A stretch of 64,000 nucleotides of DNA from Agapetus fuscipes. Lineage: Eukaryota; Arthropoda; Insecta; Trichoptera; Glossosomatidae. Below the pieces are notes generated by a model. That model worked only from the letters and a program-made list of their open reading frames with translations, was not told where the DNA came from and did no database searches. The stretch is from the NCBI GenBank assembly GCA_951799405.1, contig OX637353.1, forward strand, positions 11,718,001-11,782,000. The letters are read 5' to 3'. Of the stretch, positions 42,432 to 53,618 are shown piece after piece; the first letter of the stretch is position 1, and each line of letters opens with the position of its first letter. Made by a program: the position numbers and the translations under genes.

Positions 42432-42697
42432 TATAATCTATAATATCTTTAATCTAAGTAGCAAAGGTATATTAACATTTAAAAGTCATATCAAATGCAT
42501 GCCCAAACACAAACACGTGTAGTTCGCTTTTACAAATATGCTGAATGTGTGTTTTCAAATTAAAATCCATACCTCAAATGAACATAAGCCCTGAAACTTT
42601 TACCAACCTTTCCTGACACAGTAGTCACATTGGCAAAGTGAACCATTTTTTAGAGTACGAGTGGTCAGCCTTATACCAACCTATAAGTCAAGGAATT
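42432..42697 (-). mobile_element. RTE-1 3' unit
   Basis: Tail AATCTATAATATCTTTAATC at left and CTATAAGTCAAGGAATTC at right. It directly abuts the previous copy head to tail. Confidence 0.75.
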
Positions 42698-43025
42698 CTG
42701 TTTTTCAAATAAAAAAAAAACACATTCTCCCCATGACGTTTCGCGGTAAACTCCATGGAAATTCTTGTTTTTCGCTGCCGGATAGTTTGGTCTGTAATTT
42801 CCTCTCTCATCGGAGGTCGGACCTCTCATTGTGCTCGCCAAAGCCCACTTCTGTTGACCACTTAGCCATGATTACATACCGATAAGTTGGCTCGGGTTCG
42901 TCACCTGTGATTGCCTCCTAATTGACACTCCTGCGATGGACATTAGAAACCGTTTGACAGACCATATTGTTAATATTTAGGTAGTAGGTACGCGTCATGA
43001 TTCAGATATTAATTGGGGTAATGTG
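42698..43025. other. unassigned DNA
   Basis: No gene or known repeat was recognised here. Confidence 0.4.
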
Positions 43026-43027
43026 AA

Positions 43028-43438
43028 TTTCCTTGTTGGTATGAGGCTTACCATCTATACTGTAAAAATGGTTCAAATGTCATCCGTGTTTCAGGAAAGG
43101 TCGGCTAAAGTTGCAGGGTTTATGTGCATTTGAGATTTGGTTTTAATTGTTATGTACACATACAGCATTTCAAGTCCTTGAGTTCCTTGACTTATAGGTT
43201 GGTATACGGCTGACCACCCATGTTATAAACAAAGGTTCACTTTGCTAATGTCACCCCTGTTTCAGGGAAGATCGGCAAAAGTTGCAGGATGTTAAGGTTT
43301 TTTGTAGTTTGGATTTAAATTTGTAACTACGCATGCAGGATTTGTAAGCGCAAACTTAAACGTGCCTGTGAGTGGGTATGCATTAAATATGAATTTCAAA
43401 TGTTAAAATATATTTTTGCAACTAGGATTATAGATAAA
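43028..43438 (+). mobile_element. two RTE-1 3' units in tandem
   Basis: The first unit (43028-43182) stops at ACATACAGCATTTCAAG, and the second (43188-43438) starts with TTCCTTGACTTATAGGTTGG and runs to CAACTAGGATTATAGAT. The first lacks its 3' tail, so the second has probably inserted into it or replaced it. Confidence 0.7.
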
Positions 43439-43439
43439 G

Positions 43440-43580
43440 AGAAGAGTATGTATTAGGAAAGTGATGAATGTTAAAGAGATGAAAGAGATGTCCAAGGACA
43501 GAAAAAAGTAAAGACGCATCTGCGGAGGTACCGGCCACCCCTAGTGGAACGGTGACAGAATACAGTAACAGTAAATTAAC
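43440..43580 (+). mobile_element. RTE-2 3' end fragment
   Basis: Close relative of 8985-9120 (AAGTGATGAATGTTAAAGAG, GCATCTGCGGAGGTACCGGC) ending ATACAGTAACAGTAAATT. Confidence 0.6.
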
Positions 43581-43599
43581 GAAATCATCTAGCGAGTAG

Positions 43600-43785
43600 A
43601 CTAAAAATTACTCAGCCTTCACAAAACATGATTATCAGCAGCACTCGAAGGGACCCACAACTTTAACTAAAATGGTGAGCGTTAGGTCAGTCTCCTTACC
43701 TGTACACATAAATAAATTTCCCTTGACGTCTGCAGGTGAGAAGTTACACTTTATATAAAGCTTAGTGGCGTAGCGTTTTTTATGG
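43600..43785 (+). mobile_element. SINE B 3' part
   Basis: Contains TTACTCAGCCTTCACAA, GGTGAGCGTTAGGTCAG, CCTTACCTGTACACATAAAT and GAAGTTACACTTTATATAA. The tRNA-like head is missing. Confidence 0.6.
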
Positions 43786-43789
43786 TACG

Positions 43790-44830
43790 ACAGCAGGGGT
43801 AATCATTTCCCGCACTGAAAAATATGCGATCGCGAAAGTAGTTTGAAAGTAATATTTTTGCATCTTCTACCACGATTTATTTTCAACTCTGTTGCAAAGT
43901 GGAAATTATTTATCAGTCTTGCGAGTTTCCAAAGTGTTTGGTTCGATTCCCTGTCTGTACTCCAAGTAGATACAAAACTTTTCAAATGTATATTTAAAAA
44001 TAAAACACTCTCTAGAGGTGCTGTATAAGTATACGTACATTTTGTCGTCAACTCAATGGTTGAGTTTATATATGAGACTTTATACTTTTTGTACTGAAAT
44101 GCGAAGCACGCAATCTCTAACCACTGCACCACGGAGCTATAAGTATACGGTTCGCTTGTTTTTCCTTTATGGAAAGTAATAAAATGTTTGTTTACTTCTT
44201 TAATTCAAACGTAAATATGTATGAAGGAAAATTAATAAGTTTTGTTGGAACGTAAAATATGAGGAGCATAGAATCAAAAACGGCTTTCTGGGGTTTGTTT
44301 TTGGATATGAATTTACTATTGTTATGGTTGCGAATGTATTATTTTGTGTCTGTGTGAGTCTCTAGATAAAATAATTACTTTTTTATTTGTTCGAGATTGT
44401 GTGAGTGCTTACTCGAATATTCTAAGTAGAATGTTTTAGGGAAATCTCGCATGTGCCAGTTCTCTATATTTCGTGAATGAACTTTGTTCTCACCTATAAG
44501 TAGAGACCGAGATGCTTTGTAGCCAGACTAGTATCTAAGTCGTCAAGCTATACAGTTCAAAAGCGACTCTGTGTACGAACTGTATGTCAACAGTATCCGT
44601 ATTGGAATATCATAAAATTATTATTTGATTCGTCGTGATATTCGGGATCTACATAGGAACCATCCCACAAGGAGTGCCACTCGAGGTATGCTTTTAGCTT
44701 CAGCAACATCAAACCATTTATTTTAGAGTCAAGAACACGTTTCTGACTTAAAGGTTCTTGTTTTGTCGTGCCGTTGCTTGCAACTTCATGGAAAGGCCGT
44801 CCACAAAGTGTTAAAAATAAACTTGGTTTT
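43790..44830. other. mostly unassigned DNA
   Basis: No gene recognised. Two weak tRNA-like remnants are visible (GGTTCGATTCCC near 43939, and AACCACTGCACCACGGAGCT near 44118 in reverse), both probably SINE relics. Confidence 0.4.
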
Positions 44831-44834
44831 AATC

Positions 44835-45370
44835 CAGTCGATAGCACAGTTGATATAACGCTTCCGTTTCATGCCAGAGGGCCAGAGGGCTCGATCCCCA
44901 ATAAAGGGTGACTGAAACAATACACCGTTTCTAAAATTATTTTAAGCTTAAAATTAAACTATTGTTAAGGTTTGCTCAGCCTTCAAATAAAAAATTGAAC
45001 CAGCCCTCTCGAAAGCTGAGAAATCCCCACATCAAAAAAAACGGCGTGAGGTCGTCCCCCTTACCTGTAAAAACAAAAAGATTCCACTCACCACATAAGT
45101 GTCCTTAGAAGAAAATTCGGCAAGTAGTTGACTTATAGGTTGGTATGATAATGGTTCACTTTGCCAATGTCACCCCTGTTTCAGGAAAGGTCAGCAAGAG
45201 TTGCAGCGTGTATGTCCATGTAATATTCGGGTTTTTATATGGTAGGACCATGTTTAAGCGCGAACATGTGCATGTCTGTTTGTGAGAGTGCTGTAATGTG
45301 AATCTGTAACGTTTTGCAACTTAGATTAGATAAGATTAGTTACACTATATGTGTAGCTGAGTACAAAAAG
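44835..45370 (+). mobile_element. SINE B copy split by an RTE-1 3' unit
   Basis: Head at 44835 (CAGTCGATAGCACAGTTG, B box GGCTCGATCCCC), body to GAAAATTCGGCAAG at 45125, interrupted by RTE-1, then AGTTACACTATATGTGTAGC at 45339-45360. TAGTT is found on both sides of the insert. Confidence 0.75.
45126..45338 (+). mobile_element. RTE-1 3' unit inside SINE B
   Basis: Runs from GACTTATAGGTTGGTATG (missing the first CCTT) to TTAGATTAGATAAGATT, with a deletion of the GAGGCTGACC segment. Confidence 0.75.
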
Positions 45371-45914
45371 TACAGTATCATTTCAGTACATTTAGTGATC
45401 AAAACCATTAATAAAAACACAACAACGCATATTCCATATCACACAATTGGTTTTGATTTCAGTGGAGTATTTAGTATCGGTAAATAACTCAGTGGCGTAT
45501 CACAGCGACATTACAAATACAAAGTTTTATCAGCGCTGTCTGTCCCCCTCTCTCTGTTTAACTCTACGCCCCTGATAACGAATGTTTTTGGAGCTAGTGA
45601 TGCGCAGAAAGTGATTTTTCCGAATACTCGAATCGCGAATATTCGTTGAAGTTATCGGTCAAAGATACTAATATTCAAAAGGTTTTCTTGAACTCACCAT
45701 TCATCAATTATGAGAAACTGAATATAATAGTCTAGTGGTAACACTTCTGACTTAAAAATGGAAGGTTGTGGGTTCGATTCTCGGCCTGGTTCCTACATAT
45801 AATATGTATAACAGTAATTATAAGAATGAATCACAAACGCATACATTAAACATTGTGTAAAAGACCTGTTATGGACTACTACCGATGTTGACCGGTTCGT
45901 AGGTTAGTGGTTAG

Positions 45915-46175
45915 CGCTTCTCTAATCTAATCTAATCTAAGTTGCAAAGATATGTTACATTGGAGATTCGCATAACATGCATTCTCACAACCAGACACAT
46001 ACAAGTTCGCGCTTGCACATGCCTCATGTGAACTTTCAACATAAAAACCAAATCTCAAATGGACATACACCCTGCAACTCTTGCCGTCCTTCCCTGAGAC
46101 AGGGGTGACATTGGCAAAGTGAACCATTTTTACAGCATGGGTGCTCAGCCGCATACCAACCTATAAGTCAAGGAA
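45915..46175 (-). mobile_element. RTE-1 3' unit
   Basis: Tail of TCTAATCTAATCTAATC at left and CCTATAAGTCAAGG at right. It follows a truncated tRNA-like SINE head at 45880-45914 (GGTTCGTAGGTTAGTGG). Confidence 0.8.
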
Positions 46176-46194
46176 CATACACGACAAATTACAT

Positions 46195-46485
46195 TTTATA
46201 CATCACTCGTCGGGGTTATAGCCGCGGGGGCCAAGAGGGCTGATCTTTCTAGCGTGTTTCGAATGGAACAACGTTGGTTCGATCCCCGCTTGGGTCACTT
46301 GACTTTAACTTTGACCCTGGTTCAACAGATGTTATTGGGTAATTATTATTTAATAATTCATTAATAATAAACAATAATGAATTATTAAATGATGATATTA
46401 ATACCTGTTTCTGGCCAGGCAGAATAGATTGGTGTATTGCATTCCTCTTCACAAATCTATTTAAAAAAAAAAAAAAAAAAAAAAA
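46195..46485 (+). mobile_element. SINE C copy
   Basis: Head with A-box-like GGCCAAGAGGGCTGA and B box GGTTCGATCCC, body with GACCCTGGTTCAACAGATG, AATAATTCATTAATAATAAA and CTGGCCAGGCAGAATAG, and a run of A at 46460-46482. Two other copies (47285-47575; 50915-51125) share the whole order. Confidence 0.7.
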
Positions 46486-46494
46486 TATCTATGG

Positions 46495-47035
46495 ACGAGC
46501 GTTTCGGACTCGTAAAAGGAGGACTTCTGTGACATCCCTACGGAGCACACAAAATATATCATTTATACTTTCAAATATGTTCTTCACTGGGTTGAAAAAG
46601 TCATATGCCTTTACCAAAGACTGGTCACCAAAGGTTCATCCACTCTTACAGCAACTGAGTATGAATGATGATGGACTGACAAAGTACAAAGAAAGTGTGA
46701 AAGGAAAAAGAGGGAAGGGACGACAGAGAAAAGTATGGAGTGATCAGATTGAGGAGATTGTGAAAGAATGGGATATACAAAGTGAGCGTAAAAGAAGAAA
46801 ATGCATGAAAAAGGTGATGGATATGAATGAATTGAAAGAGGTATGTAAGGATAGGAAAAAATGGAGGCAACTCTGCAGAGGCTCTGGCCACCCCTAGCGG
46901 AATGGCGACAGAGTTACAGTTACAGTTACAGAGTCTTGCTGGAGAATCAGCTCTTTCTATGGCATCTAAACTCGCAGAGGGCCCTTGACATGTGATTCAC
47001 ATCAAAACAGCGCTCACCAAGTGAATCTTATTTTT
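46495..47035 (+). mobile_element. SINE A copy split by RTE-2
   Basis: Head at 46495 (GTTTCGGACTCGTAAAAGG), body to CAACTGAGT at 46660, RTE-2 insert, then CTTGCTGGAGAATC to CAGCGCTCACCAAG. GAGT occurs at both junctions. Confidence 0.75.
46661..46927 (+). mobile_element. RTE-2 3' end, best copy
   Basis: Encodes the C-terminal tail of a second RTE-like ORF: GRQRKVWSDQIEEIVKEWDI, CMKKVMDMNELKEVCKDRKK and LCRGSGHP before the stop. The 3' end is three GTTACA repeats directly after the stop, a short 3' UTR typical of RTE elements. It lacks the RT domain. Confidence 0.8.
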
Positions 47036-47039
47036 ATAA

Positions 47040-47110
47040 TAAGGGCGTCTTTTTCACTGAGTATAAAGTCGCTATGCTAACGTTGAAAATACCGAGCCTA
47101 GCAAGCATAA
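47040..47110 (+). repeat. half of the Harbinger-type MITE at 51801
   Basis: Shares TATAAAGTCGCTATGCTAAC and GTTGAAAATACCGAGCCTAG with the right half of that MITE. Confidence 0.55.
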
Positions 47111-47184
47111 AAGGGAAAACATAATATCCCTTCCCTCACCTCCCCCAAGAATTTCTCCGGAAGCCAAAATTGTAATTTTATATT

Positions 47185-47275
47185 TGTTACTCGTCTAATG
47201 ATATGATAACATCAAAAGCGCTTGAGGAAATAAATCAACTCGTGAAGAAAATTTTGTGTTTTATTTTTACATTAT
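47185..47275 (-). repeat. MITE M2 terminal fragment
   Basis: Contains GATAACATCAAAAGCGC, GAGGAAATAAATCAACTCGT and GAAGAAAATTTTGTGTTTTA. Confidence 0.55.
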
Positions 47276-47284
47276 TAATTTAAA

Positions 47285-47575
47285 ATTAATGTCGGTGGGT
47301 TGTCAAGTGGGCTGAACTTTCTAGCGAGTTTGGAATAGAACAAAGTTGGTTCGATCCCCGCCTGGGTCATTTGACCATAACTTCGACCCTGGTTCAACAG
47401 ATGTTATTGGGTAATAATTTTTTAATAATCATTCATTTAAATAAACATGAATTATTAATTGATGATAGTACTACCTGTTTAGGCTGTTTCTGGCCAGGCA
47501 GAATAGGTTGGTGTATTGCATTCCTCATCACAAATCTATTATTTTATTTAAAAATTATTTTATTTAAAAAAAAAT
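47285..47575 (+). mobile_element. SINE C copy
   Basis: Same order as 46195-46485; B box GGTTCGATCCC is intact at about 47350, and the end TTCCTCATCACAAATCTATT precedes an A-rich tail. Confidence 0.7.
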
Positions 47576-47579
47576 GTGA

Positions 47580-48020
47580 GTACACAAACCTTTACACTTT
47601 TAATTCTTATTAAATTGGACCTAGTAAAATCATAACAATATCAACAAATAAAAAAAATCTGAATGTCGAATAGTTGCCGAATATTCGTGTCATCACTAAC
47701 TCACATATTTACTGCCACTTGGTTGCCCTGCAAGCGTGATCAATGGCTCACAAAATATTCCCTACTAAATATTGAATACGCTTTTTGGATGCACCGAACC
47801 AAAACAGAGGGCTTAATCTGTGTTTAGTTTTCACATTGTGAAGTGTTAGTCTATCCAGCGATTGGAAATTTAGTTCCCGTTAATGTATTCAATATGCAAA
47901 TCATTTGCAAAAACTGATTAGTAAAAAGGTTATTTTGAATAGTCGGAAAATTAGCTATTCATGTTTTTTTTTACGTGTAATCTAAGTTAGATAGATAAAT
48001 AAACATATAAATATACCCAT
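47580..48020. other. unassigned DNA
   Basis: No gene or known repeat was recognised. Confidence 0.4.
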
Positions 48021-48024
48021 GAAC

Positions 48025-48412
48025 AGACATGTGTATGTTTGCGGTTAAAAATGCTGCATGTGTATTTACAAATAAATATAAATAATTACAAAATTTGTAT
48101 AGCGCCTTTTATGACAGTGTGTCACTACAAAGGCGCTTGTCCATATGATTGGACGAAGAGGTTAGTCTTGAGACTTCTTTTAAATAGTCTCTTCGAATCC
48201 AGTTCCCTCAGTGAGGCGGGAATAGCATTCCAAGTCATTGGAGCGGCCGCCTTGAATGCCCTGTCTCCAAAAAACAGTGCTGGGTCTTCTTGCAGGGATG
48301 TCCAGGCAGCTGGAACTTTTGCCAACCTTCCCTGAAACAGGGGTGACATTTGCAATGTGAACACTATTTTACAGTTTGGGTGGTCAGCCTCATTACAACC
48401 TATAAGTCAAGG
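48025..48412 (-). mobile_element. RTE-1 3' unit split by a LINE fragment
   Basis: Left part (48025-48078) carries the 3' end, right part (48317-48412) the beginning with CCTTCCCTGAAACAGGGGTG and CCTATAAGTCAAGG. A minus-strand LINE fragment lies between. Confidence 0.65.
48080..48316 (-). pseudogene. CR1/L2-type LINE ORF C-terminus and 3' end
   Basis: The minus frame reads FFGDRAFKAAAPMTWNAIPA, then SLRELDSKRLFKRSLKTNLF and a stop after SYGQAPL. This is the conserved C-terminal end of CR1/L2/Rex-type LINE polyproteins (FG.RAF..AAP..WN.LP). After the stop the 3' UTR is short and ends GCGCTATACAAATTTTGTAA plus an AT-rich tail, also typical of L2-type 3' ends. Everything upstream is missing. It inserted into an RTE-1 unit. 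Confidence 0.75.
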
Positions 48413-48883
48413 ATCCAACCTATAAGTCAAAACGAAAAATAAGAAGGGAAAATGTTTTATTAGAAGAAAAATACTTTTTTGTATCGACGTGCCGCTGGCC
48501 TCTTAGCCAGCTTTTTTAGGAGTTTGTACTTAATAATAGTGTGTAAGAAAGAACCGAAAATTCCTTGTTCTACAAAATATAGTTTTTATTCAATTCGAAG
48601 TACATAGGATTTGATATACCTGCGTACTTGAATCGTCAAAGAAATTCCCTAGAGAGGAAGATACTTAAGTATCTTAACTTTACGTTAAACTCAAGCGTTT
48701 TATCAAAAATGTATAATATAAGCTAAAATAGCAAATAGAAGCATTGTTTTAGTTTTGATAGTTTTTCGGTAGACGCTATGGTTCAGTTAAAACGTAAAGC
48801 GTAAAAACTACGGTTATAGTTCTGAGTGTGTGCGAAGAATTCTAAGGAACATCTTGAATAATTAATTTACTAAGTAGATTTTT

Positions 48884-49830
48884 TTTTATTTTTATTTTAT
48901 TTATTTTATTAACGGACATAATAGTCCAATTACATAATTATATGAAAAAGTAATTACAGAAAATGACAAAGAAAATAATATAATACAAGAATTAATATTA
49001 CAATAGCATAGTCAAATAAATACTTATACTTTCCTCAGCAAAACAAAGCTCTACGGAATTCAGATAGGCTCATGCCGCATAAATCTAGATGAGAGGAAGA
49101 ATTTAAAAGACGACACATTCTGTTAATAGGAGAATAGTATCCTAAATTTGAAGTGTGAAAGTTGAGAGAGACCATTTCAGTTATTCTAAATCTTCGAGTT
49201 GGAACATTTAATTTGATACATTGTAAAAGATAAGGTGAGTCGAAAATACTATTAATGATTTTATAAATACATATGAGTTGAGCATGTTGTCGGCGTGTTA
49301 CTAAAGATGAAATGCCTAGGGTGATCTCTATGTCTTTATAGTCATACTCATCTCTACTTAGACCCAGTTTCCAAGCAACTCGTCTTAGAAAGCGATGCTG
49401 TACTGATTCAAGACGGTCAATGTGGGTAGCATAGAATGGAGACCAGATAACACTGGCATACTCAAGGTGTGGGCGAACCAATGAACAGTAAAGGATTTTT
49501 AAAGTTTGTACATTATTGAAATCAGAAGTGATTCTAAGGATGAAACCTAGAATCTTAAGTGACTTATTAACAATATTATCAATGTGTTCGCGAAAGGAAA
49601 GTTTGATATCCAATGTTAAGCCAAGGTCCTTAATAAGTGTGACCGTTGCCAGGTCAACACAATTTAGTTTGTAGACAAAATTTACAGGTTTTTTTGTTTT
49701 ATAAAAGGACATAATTTTACATTTATCGATATTCAGCTCCATGCAGTTGGCCTTGCACCAATCATTGAATGAATCAATATCTGATTGAAACAGAGAGCAA
49801 TCATTGAAGGTCTTGGCGAGACCTCAGAGT
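48884..49830 (-). mobile_element. 5'-truncated LINE, RT C-terminal end
   Basis: Coding region from 49830 to 49035, then a 3' UTR and an A/T-rich tail of AATAAAATAAAATAAAAATA at about 48915-48884. The truncation at about 49822-49830 lies after the RT catalytic core. Confidence 0.8.
49035..49829 (-). pseudogene. LINE reverse transcriptase, thumb and C-terminal domain only
   Basis: The open frame extends upstream of the first ATG (49742) to about 49829, where FQSDIDSFNDWCKANCMELN is the end of the RT palm region. Then come LNIDKCKIMSFYKTKKP, IKDLGLTLDIKLSFREHID, the LEYASVIWSPFYATHIDRLE block and RFLRRVAWKL, all standard for the post-YADD part of Jockey/CR1-type LINE ORF2. The catalytic YADD motif is upstream of the truncation and missing. 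The ORF ends EFRRALFC. No internal stop is present, so the insertion is not very old. Confidence 0.8.
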
Positions 49831-50227
49831 CAAAACGCTTTCAAAATCGCTGTGAAAATACTTCATCGGGATTTTGAGAAATTATTTAATATTTGTTTTT
49901 AAGGGAATCCGTTTTGAAATAAACAAAATGTTAACAATAACAAAAATGAGGTGAGTCTAAAATAATAAACAAGGTTTGCGATTTACAGAAAAAAGGGTTG
50001 TCTGTATTTTACACATATTTAAAAAAATACCCAGTTTTGGGAAAACAAAATATTAGAATTTCCTAAGGAATCGGCGCATTTAAAACAGTGGGAAAAATGT
50101 GATTTCACTTGGCCAGAGTTTAATATCTTACCATCATCGTTTTGACGCTGTCGTCATTTTGATAGAGCCATTTCGTCTCCCCCCGTGCTTGATTGTCTAA
50201 TGTCCATTAGAGGTAATTTTACATGAG

Positions 50228-51368
50228 TAGGGACTGGAAAGTAGTGGTGTTATTTTTTAAGAAATTCGCGTTATTTTTTTGTGAAATTCGCGTTATTTTT
50301 GATCAAAAACAGGGAAATTCGCGTTATTTTTCATGATAAACGGGGAGATTCGGTGTAATTTTTAGGGTGGATTAGATCAAAATAAAGGTTTATATAATTG
50401 CTAAACAAAATATAATACTAATATTTACAATTTATTATGTAAACAACAATATGTACCTTCAAAAACAATGAATAAACAACATCTGAATCAATACGAGTAT
50501 CTGCAACCGAAGATGGTGGAAGTACCCACCGAAAACGTTTTTGCAATAAAAAATACTCAAGTGGTACAAAACAATGTTTTTTAATTTTAGTTTCTTAATT
50601 TTTTTTTATATTTTTTTAAATAATCCTTTTTTTTACAAAAAACCATTGATTGAAAAAAGTATTAATATTTCAATGACACTCCGAATACCCTGCAAATATC
50701 CTTTTAAAATATTTAATTTTTGTGCATTTAGTCTCTAGATGAGGGTTATCTCATTATTCAAGGGATGTTGGCTTTTATGAAAGGTTCAAGTTGTGCTCTT
50801 GGCTAATCCAGCATCAGCTTCACTCCTTGAAGTATTTTCCTTCATTGATGTCACGATTCAAGTCTGCTTGGATGATCCAGGACAGTTTTGCTTATCATTA
50901 TTTTTGTTAATAAAATAGATTTGTGAATAGGAATGCAATTCACCAACCTACTCTGCCTGGCCAGATACAGGTATTAATATCATTAATTAATAATTCGTAA
51001 TTGTTTATTTTAATGAATTATTCATTTTTAATTATCCAATTACATCTGTTGAACCAGGGTCAAATTTATGGTCAAATGGTGGGGATCGAACCCCACGTCT
51101 AGCGTTCTAGCGTGTTTGAAAACGTTGAAAGAGACCAATTTTCCTGTGATTTGCAACTTGCAAAGGGTTTTCGCAGGATTTTTTTCTTTCCCACAAAATC
51201 GTTGCGTTGTAAAAGCGACACATGACAACTTTTTCGCATAATTTCTACCAAAAGTACGAAAATTCGTGATATTTGCGTAAAACCTGAAATTTCGCGTTAT
51301 TCGCGTAAAAACATCAAAATTCGTGAATAAATTCGTTTTATCGCGATCGCGAAATTTTCCAGTCCCTA
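50228..51368. mobile_element. hAT-type element, non-autonomous
   Basis: 1141 bp with ends TAGGGACTGGAAA and TTTTCCAGTCCCTA, flanked by a perfect 8-bp duplication TACATGAG (50220-50227; 51369-51376). Both subterminal regions carry repeated AATTCGCGTTATTTTT-type words. It contains a SINE C copy (50915-51125) and no transposase. Confidence 0.9.
50915..51125 (-). mobile_element. SINE C copy
   Basis: Reverse copy: AATAGATTTGTGAATAGG, CTGCCTGGCCAGATACAGG, GTTGAACCAGGGTC and B box GGGATCGAACCCC. Nested inside the hAT element. Confidence 0.7.
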
Positions 51369-51800
51369 TACATGAGCAATGTTTGCTTGTGTACAGGACC
51401 AATGCGTCTTAAGAAAACTGGAAATTGATTTATAAAATATTTAAAACAATTCTCACACTATCGTGTTCTACGTTTTTTTCTTTAGCTCAGATTTTGTAGA
51501 ATGTGATTTTTAAGAGGACTTCATTGAAAGGTCATCTTTGAAGCAAAACAATCACTGGGGTGACGTCCTGTTTTGAGACTCTTTTAATGCATAGACTACC
51601 ATCGATCGCATTAATTGAACAAATGTATGAAAACTAAATCATTCTCTCGAGGTTCTGTCGCATATGCAATACGTTTTCGATAAACGCGATGCAGTAGAGT
51701 TCATGCAAATGATATATACTCGTATTTCAGATGCTGTAGAATATGAAAAAAATACCCATAAAAAAATAATAGTATCGGTTCTTCTAATAAACGCCACTAA

Positions 51801-51928
51801 GGCCCAGTAGTTTCATCGTTAGCATATGTGACTTTAAACTGATAAAAAAAACTACCCACTCGATTGACATTAGTGCGTCCTTTTCATGCTGTATAAAGTC
51901 GCTATGCTAACGATGAAACTACCGGGCC
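51801..51928. mobile_element. 128-bp Harbinger-type MITE
   Basis: Inverted ends of about 38 bp: GGCCCAGTAGTTTCATCGTT on the left against AACGATGAAACTACCGGGCC on the right. TAA flanks both ends (51798-51800; 51929-51931), as expected for PIF/Harbinger. Confidence 0.8.
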
Positions 51929-51929
51929 T

Positions 51930-52410
51930 AAGCTACACATATATTGTAACTTCTTGCCTGCGTTATCCCCAAAGGGGTCGCATGTATTCACACCTATTTA
52001 TTTTTACGGGTAAAGGGGCCGGCCTCACACCTACCATTTTCGGTTGAAGTGGGAGTTTCCCAGCTCTCGGAGGACTGGTTCTCATTTCTTGTGAAGGCTG
52101 AGTAAACCTTGAGATCGAACCATTGCTCTCGCCTTGGAATGCAAGCATTCTACCAATTGAGCTATCGATCTTTTTACGAGCTTGGTCATCGTCGCTACAA
52201 AGCGCCAATTCTCAAGCAAGACCCAGTTGCTGTAAAGCTGGATGGACCTTTGGTGACCGGTCATTGGTGAAGGTTTATGAATTTTTCAGCCCAGCGAAGA
52301 GCAAATTGGAAAATATAAATGTCATATTTTTAGTGCTCCGCCGGGATTCGAACCCACAACCTTCCATTCAGAGTCCGAAGTGTTACCACTGAACTACGGA
52401 CCGGTAATCC
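51930..52410 (-). mobile_element. SINE B and SINE A fused unit
   Basis: In reverse: SINE A head (52330-52410; B box GGGATTCGAACCCACAACC, anticodon-arm GAGTCCGAAGTG, A box TTACCACTGAACTACGG), SINE A body, then SINE B head (52105-52175; TCTACCAATTGAGCTATCG) and body to AGCTACACATATATTGTAAC. Same arrangement as 40925-41405. Confidence 0.75.
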
Positions 52411-53120
52411 ATTTCGTTTTTAATTTACTGTGTGTGACGTGACATAGCTGAGAGATATTTTAAATGTGCCGAATCAATTCGACCGCTCCAAGGAATACAG
52501 CACTAAGTCAAAAAAGATAATTTTGCAGGAAAACCAATTGAATGTTATTTATTCTATGGAGAACAATGCATAAACTTTTTTTTACATTAATTTATTAACG
52601 AATTTAAAAGAGATAGAGACACGGCCGTCATCTTGGAATGAAGATAATGATTTGTTACCTTCAGAAATGGAAATGAGTCAAAAACCTCAATTTCGGAGTT
52701 ACTGCCTTCTTCCTTGGAGCAGTCGAACTGTATTCGAATCTAAGCTCTGGTAAGTATATGAACAATATGTGTGTATGCAGGTGACAAAGCTATGGTTTCT
52801 GGTTTACGGCAACTCTTCCAGCAGAGTCAGGTGCGGCTTGTCTAGATGACATTTTAATTCGCAAGCTGGCGCTTCAGTCGAAATAAAATTACAAGTTGCA
52901 AAATTTGGCGAATCAGTTACAACACTGGCAAAAACTTTTCCCTCTGCATCCAATCTCATATAAGTACGTGCATTTGAACATTTAGACTATAACAGAAGCG
53001 TGTGTGCCGTAGAGGCAAAAACAGGCAAGGAATGCAAAAGATTAGTGATAAATTACTTTGTTTTATATGTTTTTTACAATGTAGGTATGGTATAAAAGAG
53101 CGAAATTTATAAAAAAAAAT
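52411..53120. other. unassigned DNA
   Basis: No gene or known repeat was recognised. Confidence 0.4.
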
Positions 53121-53124
53121 CACG

Positions 53125-53345
53125 CGTGTCTTCTTCTCCTGTTTCAATCCTAGGATTGGTTTGCAGCAATATCTTTAACTCTTCTTCTCCATTCTTCTCT
53201 GTCTTGTGCGGCTCTTTTTAGGTCTGCATATTATGCTGAGCAGCGCACGTCCACCAGCAGGTCCTCCAGGTACTCTTGGCGTGGGCGTCCCCTAGAGTTG
53301 GTCCCCTCGGTCATCCCCTCCATTATGGCATGCAAGAGACCAGGC
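53125..53345 (-). pseudogene. LINE ORF C-terminal tail, third RTE-like family
   Basis: The minus strand encodes a segment with NSRGRPRQEYLEDLLVDVRC, an in-frame stop, then YADLKRAAQDREEWRR and VKDIAANQS. The layout (GRPR, then D+..W+) is the C-terminal tail of RTE-like reverse transcriptases, with sequence distinct from RTE-1 and RTE-2. Internal stop and absence of the RT domain make it a relic. Confidence 0.6.
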
Positions 53346-53351
53346 GTGTAA

Positions 53352-53618
53352 CTAACTATCTTTAATCTAAGTTTCAAAAATATATATTACAGTTGAAATT
53401 ATATTAAATGCATTTCATATTAAATAAGCAAACACGTATAAGTTCGCGTTTACACATGCCGCATGTGCAGTTATAACATAAAAAAAAACAATCTCATATG
53501 CACATGAGCCCTGCAACTCTTACCGACCTTCCCTGAAACAGGGGTGAAATTGGCAAAGTGAAGCATTTTTTAAGAGTATGGGTGGTCAGCCTCATACCAA
53601 CCTATGTATAAGTCAAGG
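53352..53618 (-). mobile_element. RTE-1 3' unit
   Basis: Reverse copy: CTTTAATCTAAGTTTC tail, GTTCGCGTTTACACATGCCG, CCTTCCCTGAAACAGGGG and a GTATAAGTCAAGG end. Confidence 0.75.

Larger units (their letters stand above)
50180..51600 (-). mobile_element. MITE M1 split by a hAT element
   Basis: Left part 50180-50227 (GTGCTTGATTGTCTAATGTCC) and right part 51377-51600 (CAATGTTTGCTTGTGTACAG, TTTAGCTCAGATTTTGTAGA, AAACAATCACTGGGGTGACG) form one M1 copy in reverse orientation. Confidence 0.75.

Noticed and set aside
52330..52410. tRNA gene on the minus strand
   Set aside because: It is the head of SINE A; several degenerate copies share it and the fold is incomplete.
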